Positions 12,217 through 24,541 of a stretch of 64,000 bases of DNA are shown here, piece after piece. Positions within the stretch are counted from its first letter, which is position 1, and the number at the start of each line of letters is the position of its first letter. Source of the stretch: Nymphaea colorata (lineage: Eukaryota; Streptophyta; Magnoliopsida; Nymphaeales; Nymphaeaceae); NCBI RefSeq assembly GCF_008831285.2, contig NC_045142.1, positions 3,291,001 to 3,355,000 on the forward strand, given 5' to 3'. The translations under genes and the position numbers were made by a program. A model generated the notes under the pieces. That model was given only the letters and a program-made list of their open reading frames with translations. It searched no databases and was not told the origin of the DNA.

Positions 12217-15200
12217 TTAGCTTCCTGCTGCTGCAGGAATTGGCATAGGCTTCGCATCTTCAGCTTTCTCGTGTTCTTTGTTGAGTATCTGTCATAAACC
12301 ACAAAAAAATCAATTCGTCACAAATAACAAACTCACATCTGCAAACATCGACTGAACTAGTGACGCGATGGAAGTACCTTGTTGTTTATCAAGTTGTGCA
12401 ATGCAATGACACTTCGAATGAGGGATGAGAGGTAGATCACAAGCATCATATCATTTGTCTTCACAGAGAATGCCTTGATCAACTCATTAACATTCAAATT
12501 GGGAAGCAGGTTGAACACATCCTGGGATTAGTCAGTCAACAAGAGAAAATTTGGTAAGAAAAAGCTTGGTGCAACCAGGCATCAGAACCAGTCTGATTCA
12601 GCGGGATGTGAGCAAGAATTTAATAAGCTCAAGGAATGCATAAGCAGGGCATAGGGCAAATGACTTCGATGGGCAGTTGGATGCTAGTCTACATTTGATA
12701 TAAGTCCAAAAGGTCTGCACGCAGATAATCCCTATCAACATGCAACACCAAATATCAAATGAAGTGACCAGTCTTCAGGACATCAAGCAAATCATGTCCT
12801 TGACATTCTGCTCTGACCAAAATGAAAGCACAAGCACCTGCCTGACAAAATATAGAACACCTAAATGCATAAATTTTTAAAAGGAGTTGTATCTACAGAA
12901 TCTTTTAGACCAGTTAATTGCAAAGTGAAAGAAAGATAAAGTAGAGAAGCCACGATATGAACAGGATTGTCAAAAACAACTAATGACGGCACTCTGGGAA
13001 TAGGATCGACCAAAGCAACTGAAACAAAGATCACTACTGCATTTAGGAGGTTTTGATAATAGAACTCTTTTGACTTTTTATTCCTGTCAGTTCCCTATAC
13101 TAGAATTTATAAACCCCTACCAATAAGGCATGAGTGGAAGAATATTCATGTTGAAGCATTCCTTTCTTGAGACAAAGGACCTCCCTGAGAACAGTGATCA
13201 CATAATAGGCCAACACTTCCGCATGGTAAACAGTCTGAAGCAATATTGGAGACAATAAAAAATAGACATTCATAATGAACTTCAAAACAAAATCAAGAAA
13301 CATTAAACTTCACATCATTTGATAGATAGAATTGATTCGCCAACTATGCATGATGTTGACAACTGTGTTGCTATGGCATGCAGTGAGAGAGAAAAAGCAC
13401 CACACCAATTAAAAAGTAAATGCACCTGCAAGTGGTAGAGAATCTCATGATTTAGAGGAAGTTTTCCATCAATAACTAGATCCAGGTAACCACGTATTTC
13501 CCGAAGTCGAGCATCAAGCCCTTTCAATGCTGTCAGTTTGCTAGTAACCTGCACAAAAGAATGAGTAAGATGTAGCACAAGACAACCAAGCTCAATCTCA
13601 AGGGCAACAGAATAAGGATGAGCCAAATTTTTTCAAACCTCTGTGGCGAGGGTGCTGACGGTTGTATCTTTAACATCCCTAAGCAGGTGTTCCACGCCTG
13701 CAACCAGTTATGGCATTTAATCAGACACAAGTAATAGTCCAACTCAGGGAGGACAAATAAGTGACACGTTATAGTCTTATACATCAAAGAGACCTGCAGA
13801 ACCATAGAGAGTGCTCTACTTAACTATGAAAATTGAAAACTAAACCGACTGTTACAAGGGTGATACTGCAACAATATGAGCATTAAATTTGATAAACAAT
13901 GTTATAACCAAGAGCATCCCCAGTTAGAGTACAAAAAAATGCAACCAATCAAAATCAGCTACTGACATATGGGAAAGATATTCAAATTAAAAATCCAGAA
14001 GTAAAAACCAAAAAAAAAAAGTATCAAGAACTTATATGGAATCATACAGGAAATGTGATTGCATCTCATCATAGCATCAAACCTGCTATTTATGCACCGT
14101 TGTGGGCACCTCAAAAGGGAGGAGTTCCTTAGAATTCCAAGGATGGCTGTCTAAATGCAATGATGGGGTTAGCTCAGAAAAGGATAGGATTGTGTGTGCA
14201 GGGCCGCTTGGGTGTTAATATTTTGGCCAAGTTTCCTGTACCTACAGATTCTACGTTATGTGGCTGTGATCCTTTGTTAGGTTTCACCACCCTAGAGATC
14301 TAAGGCTCCTCACAAGGTCCCATTCTACAACATGGTGGCACAACCACTAGGAGATTGGTTCCAGGTTGAGGGTCAAATCTGCAGGAGTCTACTTGGCTCC
14401 ATGACCACCAACAGTCTTTCTTATGAATTCTACGAAATAAGTTCATACTTCACCCCGCCATTTGCTTTAACAACCAAAAATTCTTACAGTCTCATTGCCA
14501 AGGGATCCCCGACAACCATAGAGGAACCCAACCTGCCTGGCATGGCAGGCTGCTCTTTTATGTCACAATAAGACCTGCATGATTATCCTTGCCCAACCCA
14601 ACTGGTAGTATGAATTCACTAAGTCACATGGATATGAGTACAGGTAAGGGTAGGGCGATACGGGTACAACACGACAATTTTGAGAATTATAGGTATAGAG
14701 AGACGATGGTATTTTTAATGAGCATTTTTTAAAAGCTTGCAAGTTTCTCCAACATTTATCTGCAAGTTCTGAAACTTTTTTTTCTATAAGCCCTTTGGAA
14801 TGGGGTTAGAGAAAATTTACAAAGCAAATAAAAAAAGGGGACAATTCCACAAAAATCCATCCCTCAAAATATCTCTCTCTCCCCAACACTCTTCTCGCTT
14901 GTGACACGGATACGGCAATCTGGATCACGTACCGGTGTCGACACTCCGACACGCGGACCCCGACACTTGGACACGACAAGATACGTTTTAGATCGGGTTT
15001 GGGTCAGACCCGATCCAAACCACTTTCATAACCCGATTTTATGTTTTAATCCTCGATTTCGTTTTATGCTTTACCCTCGACGGTCGACCTTTACCCTCGA
15101 CTCCTTGTGGCGACAGCAGAGTTAGGCAATGGTGGGTGACTGCGACAAGCTCCGGCGATCGAAGGCGACATCCGGTGGCGTCCAGCGGCAGCCGACGACG

Positions 15201-16395
15201 GCGACAGACAGGTAAGTGTTTTTTTTTTTCTTTTCGATATTAGAAGTTAGGATTTCATTTAGGCATTTGGGTTTTTTTCACTTGCGTTTTTCTTGCTGAT
15301 TTGGGGATGTTTTCTTTTGAAGATTGGACGGTTAAATTCGTCGATCTTCATCCTATTCTTCAATGCTATGTGCGATATTTTTTTTTGTTTGTTTGATTTG
15401 GGGATTTGGGGATTTTGCCGATTTGGGGATTTTGCCTTAGTGCTTGTAACAGTTCTGCACTCCATTGCGCTTCTCATTGAGGACTGTTTTACATTACCTA
15501 GAAATAAATCTGCATGTTTATACTTTCTTGTATTGTTTTATTTCTTAAATTTTATGTTCATTATATGTTTTTTGCATCTTTTTATTATGTTTAATGTATT
15601 ATCATTTTTAATTTTTTAGAATATAATATTCGTCGTGTCAGCGTATCCTAAAATTTTGAAAATTGCGGTGTCCGTGTACCCGTACCCGTGTGACATAGCT
15701 TCTCGCCTATGTCACATGGTACGGATATGAGCACCCATATGGGAAGGATGTGAAGTATTTATCAAAAAACTTGGCCGTACACACGCACGCGTAAAAACAT
15801 ATATGTATGTATGTATGTATATGTGCACATATAATCATATATAATAAGATTTTAACCAAATAAACACATAACTTCATTATTTACATCGTCACAAATAGTG
15901 TTTACAGGTTGTAAAGTTTAAACTATGAGATTTTTCTCAAATATAATACAGCACAGTTGAAAATTTCAAGAAAATTTTGGCAACTTTAAAAGAAAAATTA
16001 AAAAACTAAAAATAAAATGCAGTGATATGAATTATGTAAGATAAAAAATTTGCTAAAAGCCTAAAACTGTATTTATTAATGTTTATTGGCATTTTTCATT
16101 TTGGCATCTATTTTCAAAATTCAAATAGATGGGTTCTTTTAGGTGGACCTATTTTTGAAGTTCTCAAAACATTTTTTTTCAAAAAAAAAAAACGAGTATT
16201 CTATGACATGGGTTTACATTTATATAATATATATTACTGAACACAAAATGCTAAAATAGATCAAGAACATATAAAAAATACAAAGAATATACCAAAAAAA
16301 TTACATCTGCAGTGTCCCATGCCAGCACCAGTGTCATGTCACGGGGACACGGGTACTTCTACAATCTACCTTTCAGAAGCACTTGGGCTGCATGG

Positions 16396-16431
<36 letters not shown>

Positions 16432-18058
16432 TTCACACACTCTCTCTCACTCATTGGCTTTTTTTTCAACATAAGCATCAAATTTTTTTCATTAAATGTT
16501 CTAAATATTGGGAAATGTGTCAAGATGTGTCCCCATGCCTGCTTGCTCATGTCCTCGTACCAACATGGGTATGACCACCATTTTGCCATACCCATGTTAC
16601 TCAGCAAATTCATGTCCATTCCTAATTGAACATTGCTTCCTTTCTTTCTCTTTGTCTCTTGTACCCATCACCTGAATCCACACAAGTGTACCAACTCCCC
16701 GACAGACTAGATGAGGATTTTGTTCTCACAAACAAACATAACTGCCACACACACCTAGGAGAAACTCTTCCTGCATATTCATATAAGACTTGAGTAGGTG
16801 GTCAAGGAAATGTTGTAAAGTATGAGATGTAGAACACCAGGCCGAGGCACAACTACTCAAAGTATTTCCTACCCCGAAAACATGTCTGTCATGGCCAGTT
16901 CTTATTGACAAATGCCACATTTTATATCGTTCTCAATAGGGAGAGATCTCTTTCTAATGAGACTGATAGCCACAAACACTTTTTTATAGGATAGTCTATC
17001 ATAGGTAAAAGTAAACAAATTAATGATAGTAGATTTTAAACCCAAAACGGAACAAACAGGAAAACAAAATAACTCCACACAATAACAGGTGATTGCTCCA
17101 CTTGTAGGACTTGATTCACTAATAAGCTCAGTCAGCCGGATGCCCTGAAGGGTGCCTGCACTCGCATCAACGGAATCGGCAGCGACGCGGGGGAATCATC
17201 TGGACACACACCCGACCCAGGTCAAAGGTGAGTCAGGTGTGGTCAAAGTACGGGGATGTCATATTTGTCGGCACTTCTAATTTTTATTTTTTTTTAATTT
17301 CATTTCATAAGCCTCGACGAGCCAGCGACGGGTTTCATCTAGAAAACCCTGTTTGAAGTGATGCCACTCTATGGGCTGTGCATCCGACCTCTGGTGACAG
17401 CCTCTTGTTCAGCCGATGCTCTTCCTGCGACTGCTACAGTGCCCTGGTGACTGTGACAGCCAGCCTCTTGTCCAGCTACAACTCTGGCAACAGCTCCTCC
17501 GGCGACAACTTCCGTCCACTTTTCTTGTTTATTTTATAAAATTTAGGGCTTTAATGTAAATCATGGTTGCCTAATCTAATTTCTTAATTAATCTTCTTCA
17601 TAACCTTCAATCAGTGTTGTTCTTATGATCTTATCAATTTCTTTTATGTTGAATCGATGACGTACCCTTCATTTCACCGTCTTGTTTCTGCCCTATTCCC
17701 CATGCTTCTGTTTATCTTTTCACCGAGCCTATTGTTCCTTGTTTCACTAATTTTCTGCAGTGCATGTAGTGCTGACTTCATTCACTGAATGCACTAGTAT
17801 TCACATAACCTCCATGGGTTTACATGCTACGGAATGACTGAATGGGGCTGAAAGTTTAATAAATATGCAATTTCTGGTGCTCCTTCTTAGTTATATATTA
17901 GTTATTACTTATTAGTTATATATTAGTCATAGCTTTTTTGTTTGTACTTGTAGGAGTTTTAAGTCTAACAAATCCTTATGAGTCTAATGACAAACGAGTA
18001 ACGCTTAATCTTTGATTTCTACCAACTATTTTTGTTCACTGTTATTTAGTTTTGGTTG

Positions 18059-18114
<56 letters not shown>

Positions 18115-21038
18115 CTGCACCCGCACTGATACTTTTTTGGGATTTGCCGCACCCCGCACTCAGGTGACTTAGCTACTAAGCTATCATAGATAATCAAACT
18201 AAATCTGCTATATGCATATTGCATAGGATGCAGTAGAAAATGCATATTATTCTACTCACAAGTTGGCCACGCATAATAAAGCTAAATCACTTCAGAGCGA
18301 AAGCACCTAGGCCTAAAGTAGAAATTATCGCAAAAGTAAAAAAAATGGGGTCAAATGTAAGGCCAAATAAAGGAAAAACATGGAGTATATCATTATGGAA
18401 TTGCAATGGTGAATTGCATTGACAAAAAAAGGAATTCCAAAGTAAAAGATTCGCAACAATTAAGCTTATACTTCATTTGCAGTTAGTGCACTGATAATAG
18501 TCAGGAAATTTAAGGATATGACAGCAATGCAGGCTGAAATTCAAGGAACTTAGTAAATTTTCAGTAGCTGCACAAAAAAATTTAGGGCCTGACTTGGAAA
18601 TCACATTTAATCTGAAGAAGAAACAACCACGATATATGATACAATTGATATTTTGAGTTTTTTATCCGAGCTTCCGCAATAGTTTAATGTTTGACAATAA
18701 GTTATTAGCCAATTATTTACAACTCTGAACAGAATTTTCAAACAGATAGTTAAATTCCGACAAATTTTCTCACCTATTTCCTCAACCTCATGTGCAGCAA
18801 TCTCCGATGGCACATGAACAAACACCTTCTGGCTTTTCTGGGTAGCATTCTGTTCAACAAAAATAGAAGGTAAGTAAAAACCTGCAAAAGGTAAGTGTAA
18901 AAAAAGGAAATACAGCAGGGCAGCAGCACTCTCTCACCTCTTTCACCTCTTCAACTGCACAATAAGCTTTAGTGGGTATGCCCAATTCCTTTGGTTGTAC
19001 ATCAATGATGACCAAAACGGGATTAGGAACATAACTGGCAAAATAAAATTTAAAAAAAAATCATCAAAACCATCATTTCGTAATAAACTACACCAGATGG
19101 TCCAACTCTTGCTTAGCACAAGATATGAAATTTATGATTTAAGTGAAGTTACCCCAAGTTAGATATGCATAGGAATTGAATAAATTGAAAGTTAAAGAAG
19201 CCAAACTACAACTTAAAAGATGCATGGATCATTACAGATGATAAGGGCCTAGCAGACTGAGGATTTACAGTTAAAAAACAATTATCCAAAATTAGAAATC
19301 TCTAACTAATGCAAAAATAACAGAGTTAGCCTTTATGCGGTAATCACAATTCACAATGACACAGACATTAGACGCCAGAGCACCGCATCATCACAAGTCT
19401 GTGGAGAATGCCAAGTAAGCAAACAATTAAGACAATTGCAGAAGTAACATCTTAAGCGTCAAGAATATGTCAACTGAACGAATACAAGACTGAAACAGAT
19501 TCAATTACAAATGACATTTCAATTAAACAATGGATAACAAAATAGACAGTAGGAATTGCATGATAGTGATAAATGGACATAGAAGTAAACAGGAGATGAC
19601 ACTAAGCTATTTGCCTTGTACTCTTCAAGAAGAAAAGCAATAATGATAATAAAGAAAGAGATAAAATGTGGAAGAATGGAAGCAGAATCTTACTCATGAA
19701 ACAATCCATGCACATCCAAATCATTTTCACGCAATTTTGGGCCTGTGCTGTACCAACCCACAACATGTTCCTTTGCTGAGGTGTGCAAAAATAATGTTGT
19801 CAGAAAACGCAGATACCAAATTTGTCACCCTGAAATTCCTTTGTTTAAGAAAGAAGCATATCTAATAGACACTAACAAATTAAAGCAAGATGAAATGTTT
19901 AAGAAGATAGATACCATTTATCCTCTTGAACATCCCAAACATTGACTCGTGATAGTTGTGGTCAAGAAACCAGATGCCGGGATCCTTGTCATCTTCTTCA
20001 AAAGGTACTGCAATTGCCAAACTATGATTTAGATAAAAAAAAAAGTCCAGTGAGGGTGCACCTCAGGAACCTAATTAATTATGAAAATGAAGAGGTGGCA
20101 TGTTCATCTAAACAAAATCCTTTTGTAGCTAATCACTTGTTAAGAAAAAATTGAGACACTCAACAAGGTGGAAGAAAGGAATAGTATAATAGTAAGTAGT
20201 GACTCGGTGCTGCACATCCAACATTATATTTGTAATGGTCGACCAGTTAAGTGCTCTACTGAGCTGGCTAAGAAGTATGATTCAACCATGTCAAACAAAA
20301 TTCTGCAAGGCACAGAACACCAGTGGCAATACAAGCATGCATACAGAATCATCAAATGGAGGCTCATAAGATTTTGTTCATTCAAATAGCGGGCTCTTCA
20401 GAAAGTAGCAGAGTGAAAGTAGAAAGTTCATCAATAGATAAACCTCAAATTCTAAGCGTAGTTCTTACTCAAGATCCTGAACTTCTTCTAATCATATCTC
20501 ACGTCTCAAAGTTCAACACCACAGACTGGTCTGTTTCCACATTCCAACAAATTGCACATAGCAGTTAATTTTCCTCATACGAACGGTCCCAACCCTCGAC
20601 GGCAAAGAAGAAAACCCGAGAACAGTCAATAAAAGATGCATAAAACTTGAAGCTCATCAACGAACAGAAACAGGAAAATGCTTTACAATCCCACAAGAAA
20701 CCCTAAATGAATGAAACACATTAACTCCGACCGAATCCCCAAGTAGAAATCAAACAGCAGAAAACAAGAACATTAAGAAATTCCGATGTCTAAGAAAAAG
20801 GCAATGCAAGCAAAAAAGGGACAGGGCGCAAGGAATAAAGGAGAGGCGTACCAGCGTAGCTATTGGTAACATCGACGACGCCCCTGAAAGAGCTCCCAAG
20901 GAGGACGCCGATGACTCGCTTCCTTGTGTCCCTCGCGACCCTGTTGTAGTGATCGACGATGCTGAGGAGGACGAGCGGGTGGACAACGACCTTCTCCACC
21001 GGCCGAGAAGATATCTGCTGCGTCTTGATCACATCCAT
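12217..21038 (-). CDS. RPN8: 26S proteasome regulatory subunit RPN8 (PSMD7, MPN-domain lid subunit)
   Basis: Complete 310-aa gene in nine exons with consistent GT-AG junctions and phase: 21038-20852, 20007-19915, 19775-19694, 19034-18938, 18849-18774, 13697-13639, 13548-13426, 12521-12378, 12288-12217 (TAA). RPN8 is a non-catalytic lid subunit of the 19S particle that pairs with the deubiquitinase RPN11. The MPN domain starts at [18 protein letters not shown]. At the place where RPN11 has the zinc-binding His-x-His, this protein has GWYSTGP (residues 100-106), so it is an MPN-minus subunit, as expected. The C-terminal half carries the helical [16 protein letters not shown] segment used in lid assembly, and the protein ends in PIPAAAGS. 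The start MDVIKTQQ is the conserved one. Intron 5 (13698-18773) is about 5.1 kb and full of transposon-like sequence; the other introns are between about 0.1 and 0.9 kb. Confidence 0.96.
14900..15700. mobile_element. Putative non-autonomous TIR element in RPN8 intron 5
   Basis: The left end reads TGTGACACGGATACGG and the right end, reversed, reads TGTCACACGGGTACGG, an imperfect terminal inverted repeat. Inside is a GC-rich coding-like stretch ending in a good splice donor (CAG/GTAAGT near 15210) followed by T-rich DNA, which resembles a captured gene 5' end. No target duplication could be verified and no transposase is present. Confidence 0.35.
16397..16428. repeat. (CT)n microsatellite
   Basis: About 16 uninterrupted CT units inside RPN8 intron 5. 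Confidence 0.95.
17140..18180. mobile_element. Putative second TIR-type element in RPN8 intron 5
   Basis: The left part carries words such as GGGTGCCTGCACTCGCATC and the right part, read in reverse, GTGCGGGGTGCGGC and GTGCGGGTGCAG, suggesting diverged inverted ends. The interior has a GC-rich stretch with a partly duplicated cagcctcttgt..cagc segment (about 17398 and 17460), then AT-rich DNA and a (TA)25 run. No transposase and no verified target duplication. Confidence 0.28.
18063..18112. repeat. (TA)25 microsatellite
   Basis: An uninterrupted TA dinucleotide run of about 50 bp within RPN8 intron 5. Confidence 0.97.
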
Positions 21039-21110
21039 TCCGACGCTTCGGCAATGACGGCCTCCGCGCCCTCTCTCTTCCCGATCCCCAAGCCCTTCCT
21101 AGCACCAACG

Positions 21111-21156
21111 AAACCCTAACACAGCACAAAGAGAGAAAGAGCGAGATCTAGGGTTT
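21111..21156. promoter_or_regulatory. Pair of telobox-like motifs upstream of RPN8
   Basis: AAACCCTAA on the + strand at 21111-21119 and its reverse, TAGGGTTT, at 21149-21156 lie 70-120 bases upstream of the RPN8 ATG. AAACCCTA teloboxes are common in promoters and leaders of plant growth and housekeeping genes. A weak TATA-like TTTAAAAGGG lies on the minus strand at 21236-21245. Function here is inferred. Confidence 0.45.
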
Positions 21157-22353
21157 CCGGCCTATCTGGTTCGAGGGAGATCGCCGGGCTGCTGGAGAAC
21201 CGCCGGAGTCACGATCGGTTACCTTCACCCCCACCCTTTTAAAGGCCGCAACAGCTCACCAGCTCCTGCCAAGCGCCACAGACTTCTCCCACACGAAAGG
21301 GATTGTCTTTGGCGAGCGGCGAACTTAACCTACCTCGCTGCACTGGCTCGATTTAGGCTCGCTTGTACCCGAGTCGGTCCGTCAAACTGGTACGTTTAAT
21401 GCACTCACCTCATAGCTGAGATTGGCTCCTCTCAAAACCGGCAGTTATCATCTCAAATTTTTTGAAATAACAAAATTTTCAGTTTTTTGAATTTAAATTT
21501 TTAGATCCTAAACCCAAAACAAATTTCTATCTAAAATGAATCTATAAACTCATGTTCGAAGAGATTCAAATCTAAAATTCTACTTTCAGTCTAATTCCAA
21601 ATTTAGATCCAAATCAAAAATTTAATAATCAAAATTTAAAGCAACATCAAAACTCAACTTTTTTTTAAAAAGACACATGTAATTTGAAAAAAAAACATTA
21701 AATCTATATAAAATTTAAAAAATATATATATTTCAGCTCCCTATCAAAATTTTAGAGTATGACTTGCCCTTGTAAACAAAAATTTTTTGGTTTGGTCCGT
21801 CACTAACAATAACTCGTTTGTCATACTATATTTCGCATAAAAATATTATGATATGACGTGATAATAAATATTATATTATGATAATAAATTTTAAGCAACG
21901 GACTCTCTTCCTACATGTACCCTTTTCCTGCATGCAAACACGAACGAACATGATGTTAAGTTTTAACTTATGGCGCATTAGCATTTTTAGGGGGCTTAGT
22001 TAGGGCAAAAACAGATTTTTTTTTTTTAAGAAAGTCGAATTATATTTTTCAAAATTTTTAAAAAGGCCAATTATTGTATTTTGAAAATTTTTAGAATTCC
22101 TAAAAGATTTAAAAAGGTAAAATTTTGTTTTGCAAAATCTTGGGAGAACATGGCCCTTACAACCCCTCTTGGCTATGATGTCTTCCAGTGCAAAAACATA
22201 CTCAATAATATTATAAGTTTTGAATCCATAAACCAGCAATCTAGTCGCTAAAGCTCTCAAAGATAAGAAAAGGTTAATATTTTACCATTTTAGAAATTTG
22301 TTTAAAATCAATTTAGAGCAAAAGTACCTTTGGCAAAGCTGAAGCATCGAGGA

Positions 22354-22680
22354 CACTACCTCCAAAAAAAAAAAAAGGATTTACTGACGTGTGGAAAATC
22401 TCAAGTGGTGAACGATGACTTTTACCGACTTTCTAAAAACAAATGTCGGTGAATATGAATTTTCACCAATGTCAGCGATGCGTGGCTACATTATGTTGTT
22501 GAAATTTACATTTTACCAACGTCGGCAAGCTAGACATCAGTAAAAGGCAATTTTTACCGATGTCATATTCTTGATGTCAGTAAAAAGTACAAAATTTTAC
22601 TGACATGTGACTGTAACGTTTGTCGCTTGAGTCAGTAAAACTCATTGATGTGTTTACTCCAAATGTTGGTAATACCTTTA
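22354..22680 (+). mobile_element. CACTA (En/Spm)-like terminus with subterminal repeats
   Basis: CACTACC at 22354 is followed by an A run and then by about eleven short words of the form TTTTACYGAYGT or its reverse GTCRGTAAAA, in both orientations, through about 22680. A CACTAC end followed by clustered inverted and direct subterminal motifs is the signature of plant CACTA transposons. I could not pair it confidently with a right end: GTAGTG at 25954-25959 is the only nearby candidate and its flank does not match the 3-bp flank of the left end. No transposase frame seen, so this is a deletion derivative or a solo end. Confidence 0.5.
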
Positions 22681-23272
22681 CGGCATTATATCATCGACAT
22701 TTTTAAGTATATTTTTGGATGGCTTGAAGCTTAAAAGGGTTGGTTCCTCAGTCTCCTAGCCCCCTTTTTTTATATGATTTTAGGTAATAATATGCTTGTA
22801 GGTATATATCCAAATTTTTACAACAACATATCGCCATCATCTTCTGGTAGTTTTTTGCCGTGAAACTTTGCAAGAAGGATATGTGCAGGTTCATTAAAAG
22901 ATAAATAATGAAACTTTGATTACAAAAAGAAAAGACAGTTTAGAATATGTAACTGGTGTGAAACAAATTTTTGACTATGTTGTTATACATAATGTAATAG
23001 TGAATCGAACAATGAGATGTCCTAGAGTAAGATGCAATAATATAATCACTCAAACGACTAAAGATGTCATCGCTCATAAGTAATGACTACTGTTGAGTTC
23101 ATCATATGCAACTGGATGGTGAGCATTGTTCTTAGAGTTTCATGACCCTTTCCTTTCATAGGATCCCAAGTTTTCACTTTCAAGCATCTCGTACCTAATC
23201 TGTCATATGGCAATGTCACATCAAACCACAACTACCACTCACGCATACACAAACACATAAATGTGTCACTAC

Positions 23273-23491
23273 GGTTACATTTGATTCCCCACAGATCTTA
23301 AATCAATCTCAAATCCATGATAGTTAAAATCCACAGTTGTATCAAACTGCGGATTTCAGCATTCTCCCTAACATGGATTTCAAATCTATGTTTTAATATA
23401 AAAAAACATGGATTTGAAATCGAATGGGGGTAGGACTTGAAAAAGATCTCATATCACAGTGGATCGAGATTTGCGGTAATCTAATGCGACC
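23273..23491. mobile_element. Putative MITE
   Basis: The left end GGTTACATTTGATTCCC and the reversed right end GGTCGCATTAGATTACC agree at 13 of 17 positions, giving a 219-bp unit. Inside, 23377-23395 and 23405-23423 form a 19-bp hairpin arm pair with one mismatch. The size and structure fit a miniature inverted-repeat element. A clean target duplication was not found. Confidence 0.4.
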
Positions 23492-23789
23492 AATGGTCCC
23501 AGTGTGTTACTCCCAATAAGACTATGGCAGACATAACATTCGAGCCGAAAGGTATACAATACATCTATTCTGACCCCTAAGTAAGTCGTAACATGATACA
23601 CCTTGAGGGTTTTTTGCCAAAGATGGGTTTTCCTAACATTGTTTTAAAAAAAAAAAAACAAAACCTAATAGAAGATAACTTTTTACCTAAAATTAAGTGT
23701 CCGGAACTAGAATTCCAAGAGGAGCGCTGCCCATGGAGGCAATTATGTGAACTTCCAACTCTTTTCTTTTTTTCCAAAAGTTATATTAA

Positions 23790-24541
23790 GGTCTCGTTTG
23801 ATTGTCGGGGTAAATGTGGAGGGGAGGGTGAAATTTGTATGGGCGGGTGAAATTTCATCCGCCCGTCTCACGCGGTATCAAACGTGATTAAATTTCATCC
23901 ACCCCATCAAAGTAATCTTGGGTGAAATTTCACCCGTGAAAAAATCCGAGCTGTGAGCTCGGATTTTTTCGCAGAGACAAAACAGAGAGCCGTTAGCTCT
24001 CAGTTTTTCCCCTGCCATCGTTCACACTTCCCTCTGCCTCCGACGCTCCCCTCTGCCCACCCGTCATCCACGCTCCCCTCTGCAGGGAAGTGCAGCATTA
24101 GATACCTCTCTCGCCTGTGAATTTCTGCAGCTTGCTTTATCCTATCTTTGAATGATGAATCCATGTCTTGAATGTTTTTCTTTGGCAACTGTTATATGGT
24201 TAAGCTGTTAATAGGGCGAGTATCTCCTTTGAATACAAATAAAATTGGATAGTGCATTATTGTGGCATTACAATGTAAAATGCCTCAGCATAGTATTCAA
24301 GATTCAGTTATTTAGTTTCTCCTTGAACATTTAGTTGTTTTGGATCTTCCAATTTCTTCCCACGTCAAATTAGGGAGGAGAAGAAAAAAAAAACAAAAAC
24401 TACTAACAATTCTGAAAAAAGTCTTTCCATTTTTCTACCATGTGCATCAAAATGATTAAATTTACCACATTAAATTCTTCATGTGCATCAAATAGGATTA
24501 AATTTACCATGTTAAATTCTTCTTGTGCATCAAACAAGACC
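23790..24541. mobile_element. Palindrome-rich TIR element, possibly Pack-type
   Basis: The left end GGTCTCGTTTGATTG and the reversed right end GGTCTTGTTTGATGC match at 12 of the first 13 bases, a terminus style seen in plant PIF/Harbinger-like MITEs. The 752-bp unit contains a foldback at 23841-23864, a perfect 15-bp-arm hairpin at 23938-23970, an exon-like minus-strand stretch with a splice-acceptor-like cag before it (about 24190-24120), and near the right end two tandem copies of about 41 bp (24440-24520). A related copy of this 41-bp unit occurs just outside the right end near 24605. Flanking TAA versus TCA is not a clean duplication. Confidence 0.45.

Larger units (their letters stand above)
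13698..18773. other. RPN8 intron 5, about 5 kb of composite repeat DNA
   Basis: This interval is spliced out of RPN8 and holds no gene I can support. It contains GT/AC-rich words around 14.64 kb, a segment bounded by imperfect inverted termini at about 14.90-15.70 kb, a CT microsatellite at 16397-16428, a second GC-rich element-like segment at about 17.14-18.18 kb and a (TA)25 run at 18063-18112. Short GC-rich open stretches inside the two segments (15121-15215 and 17330-17515) stand out from the AT-rich surroundings. Confidence 0.7.

Noticed and set aside
13100-13303. Extra RPN8 exon candidate
   Set aside because: The exons on both sides (13426-13548 and 12378-12521) join in phase and give the complete conserved protein without it.
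15293-15619. 108-codon open frame in RPN8 intron 5
   Set aside because: T-rich, hydrophobic low-complexity translation from AT-rich DNA; no domain.
20228-20290. tRNA-like half (AGCTCAGTAGAGCAC in reverse) in RPN8 intron 1
   Set aside because: No B box and no acceptor stem pairing; not a tRNA gene.
23938-23970. Hairpin followed by T run as a bacterial-type terminator
   Set aside because: This is plant nuclear DNA; the hairpin is part of a palindrome-rich transposon-like element.
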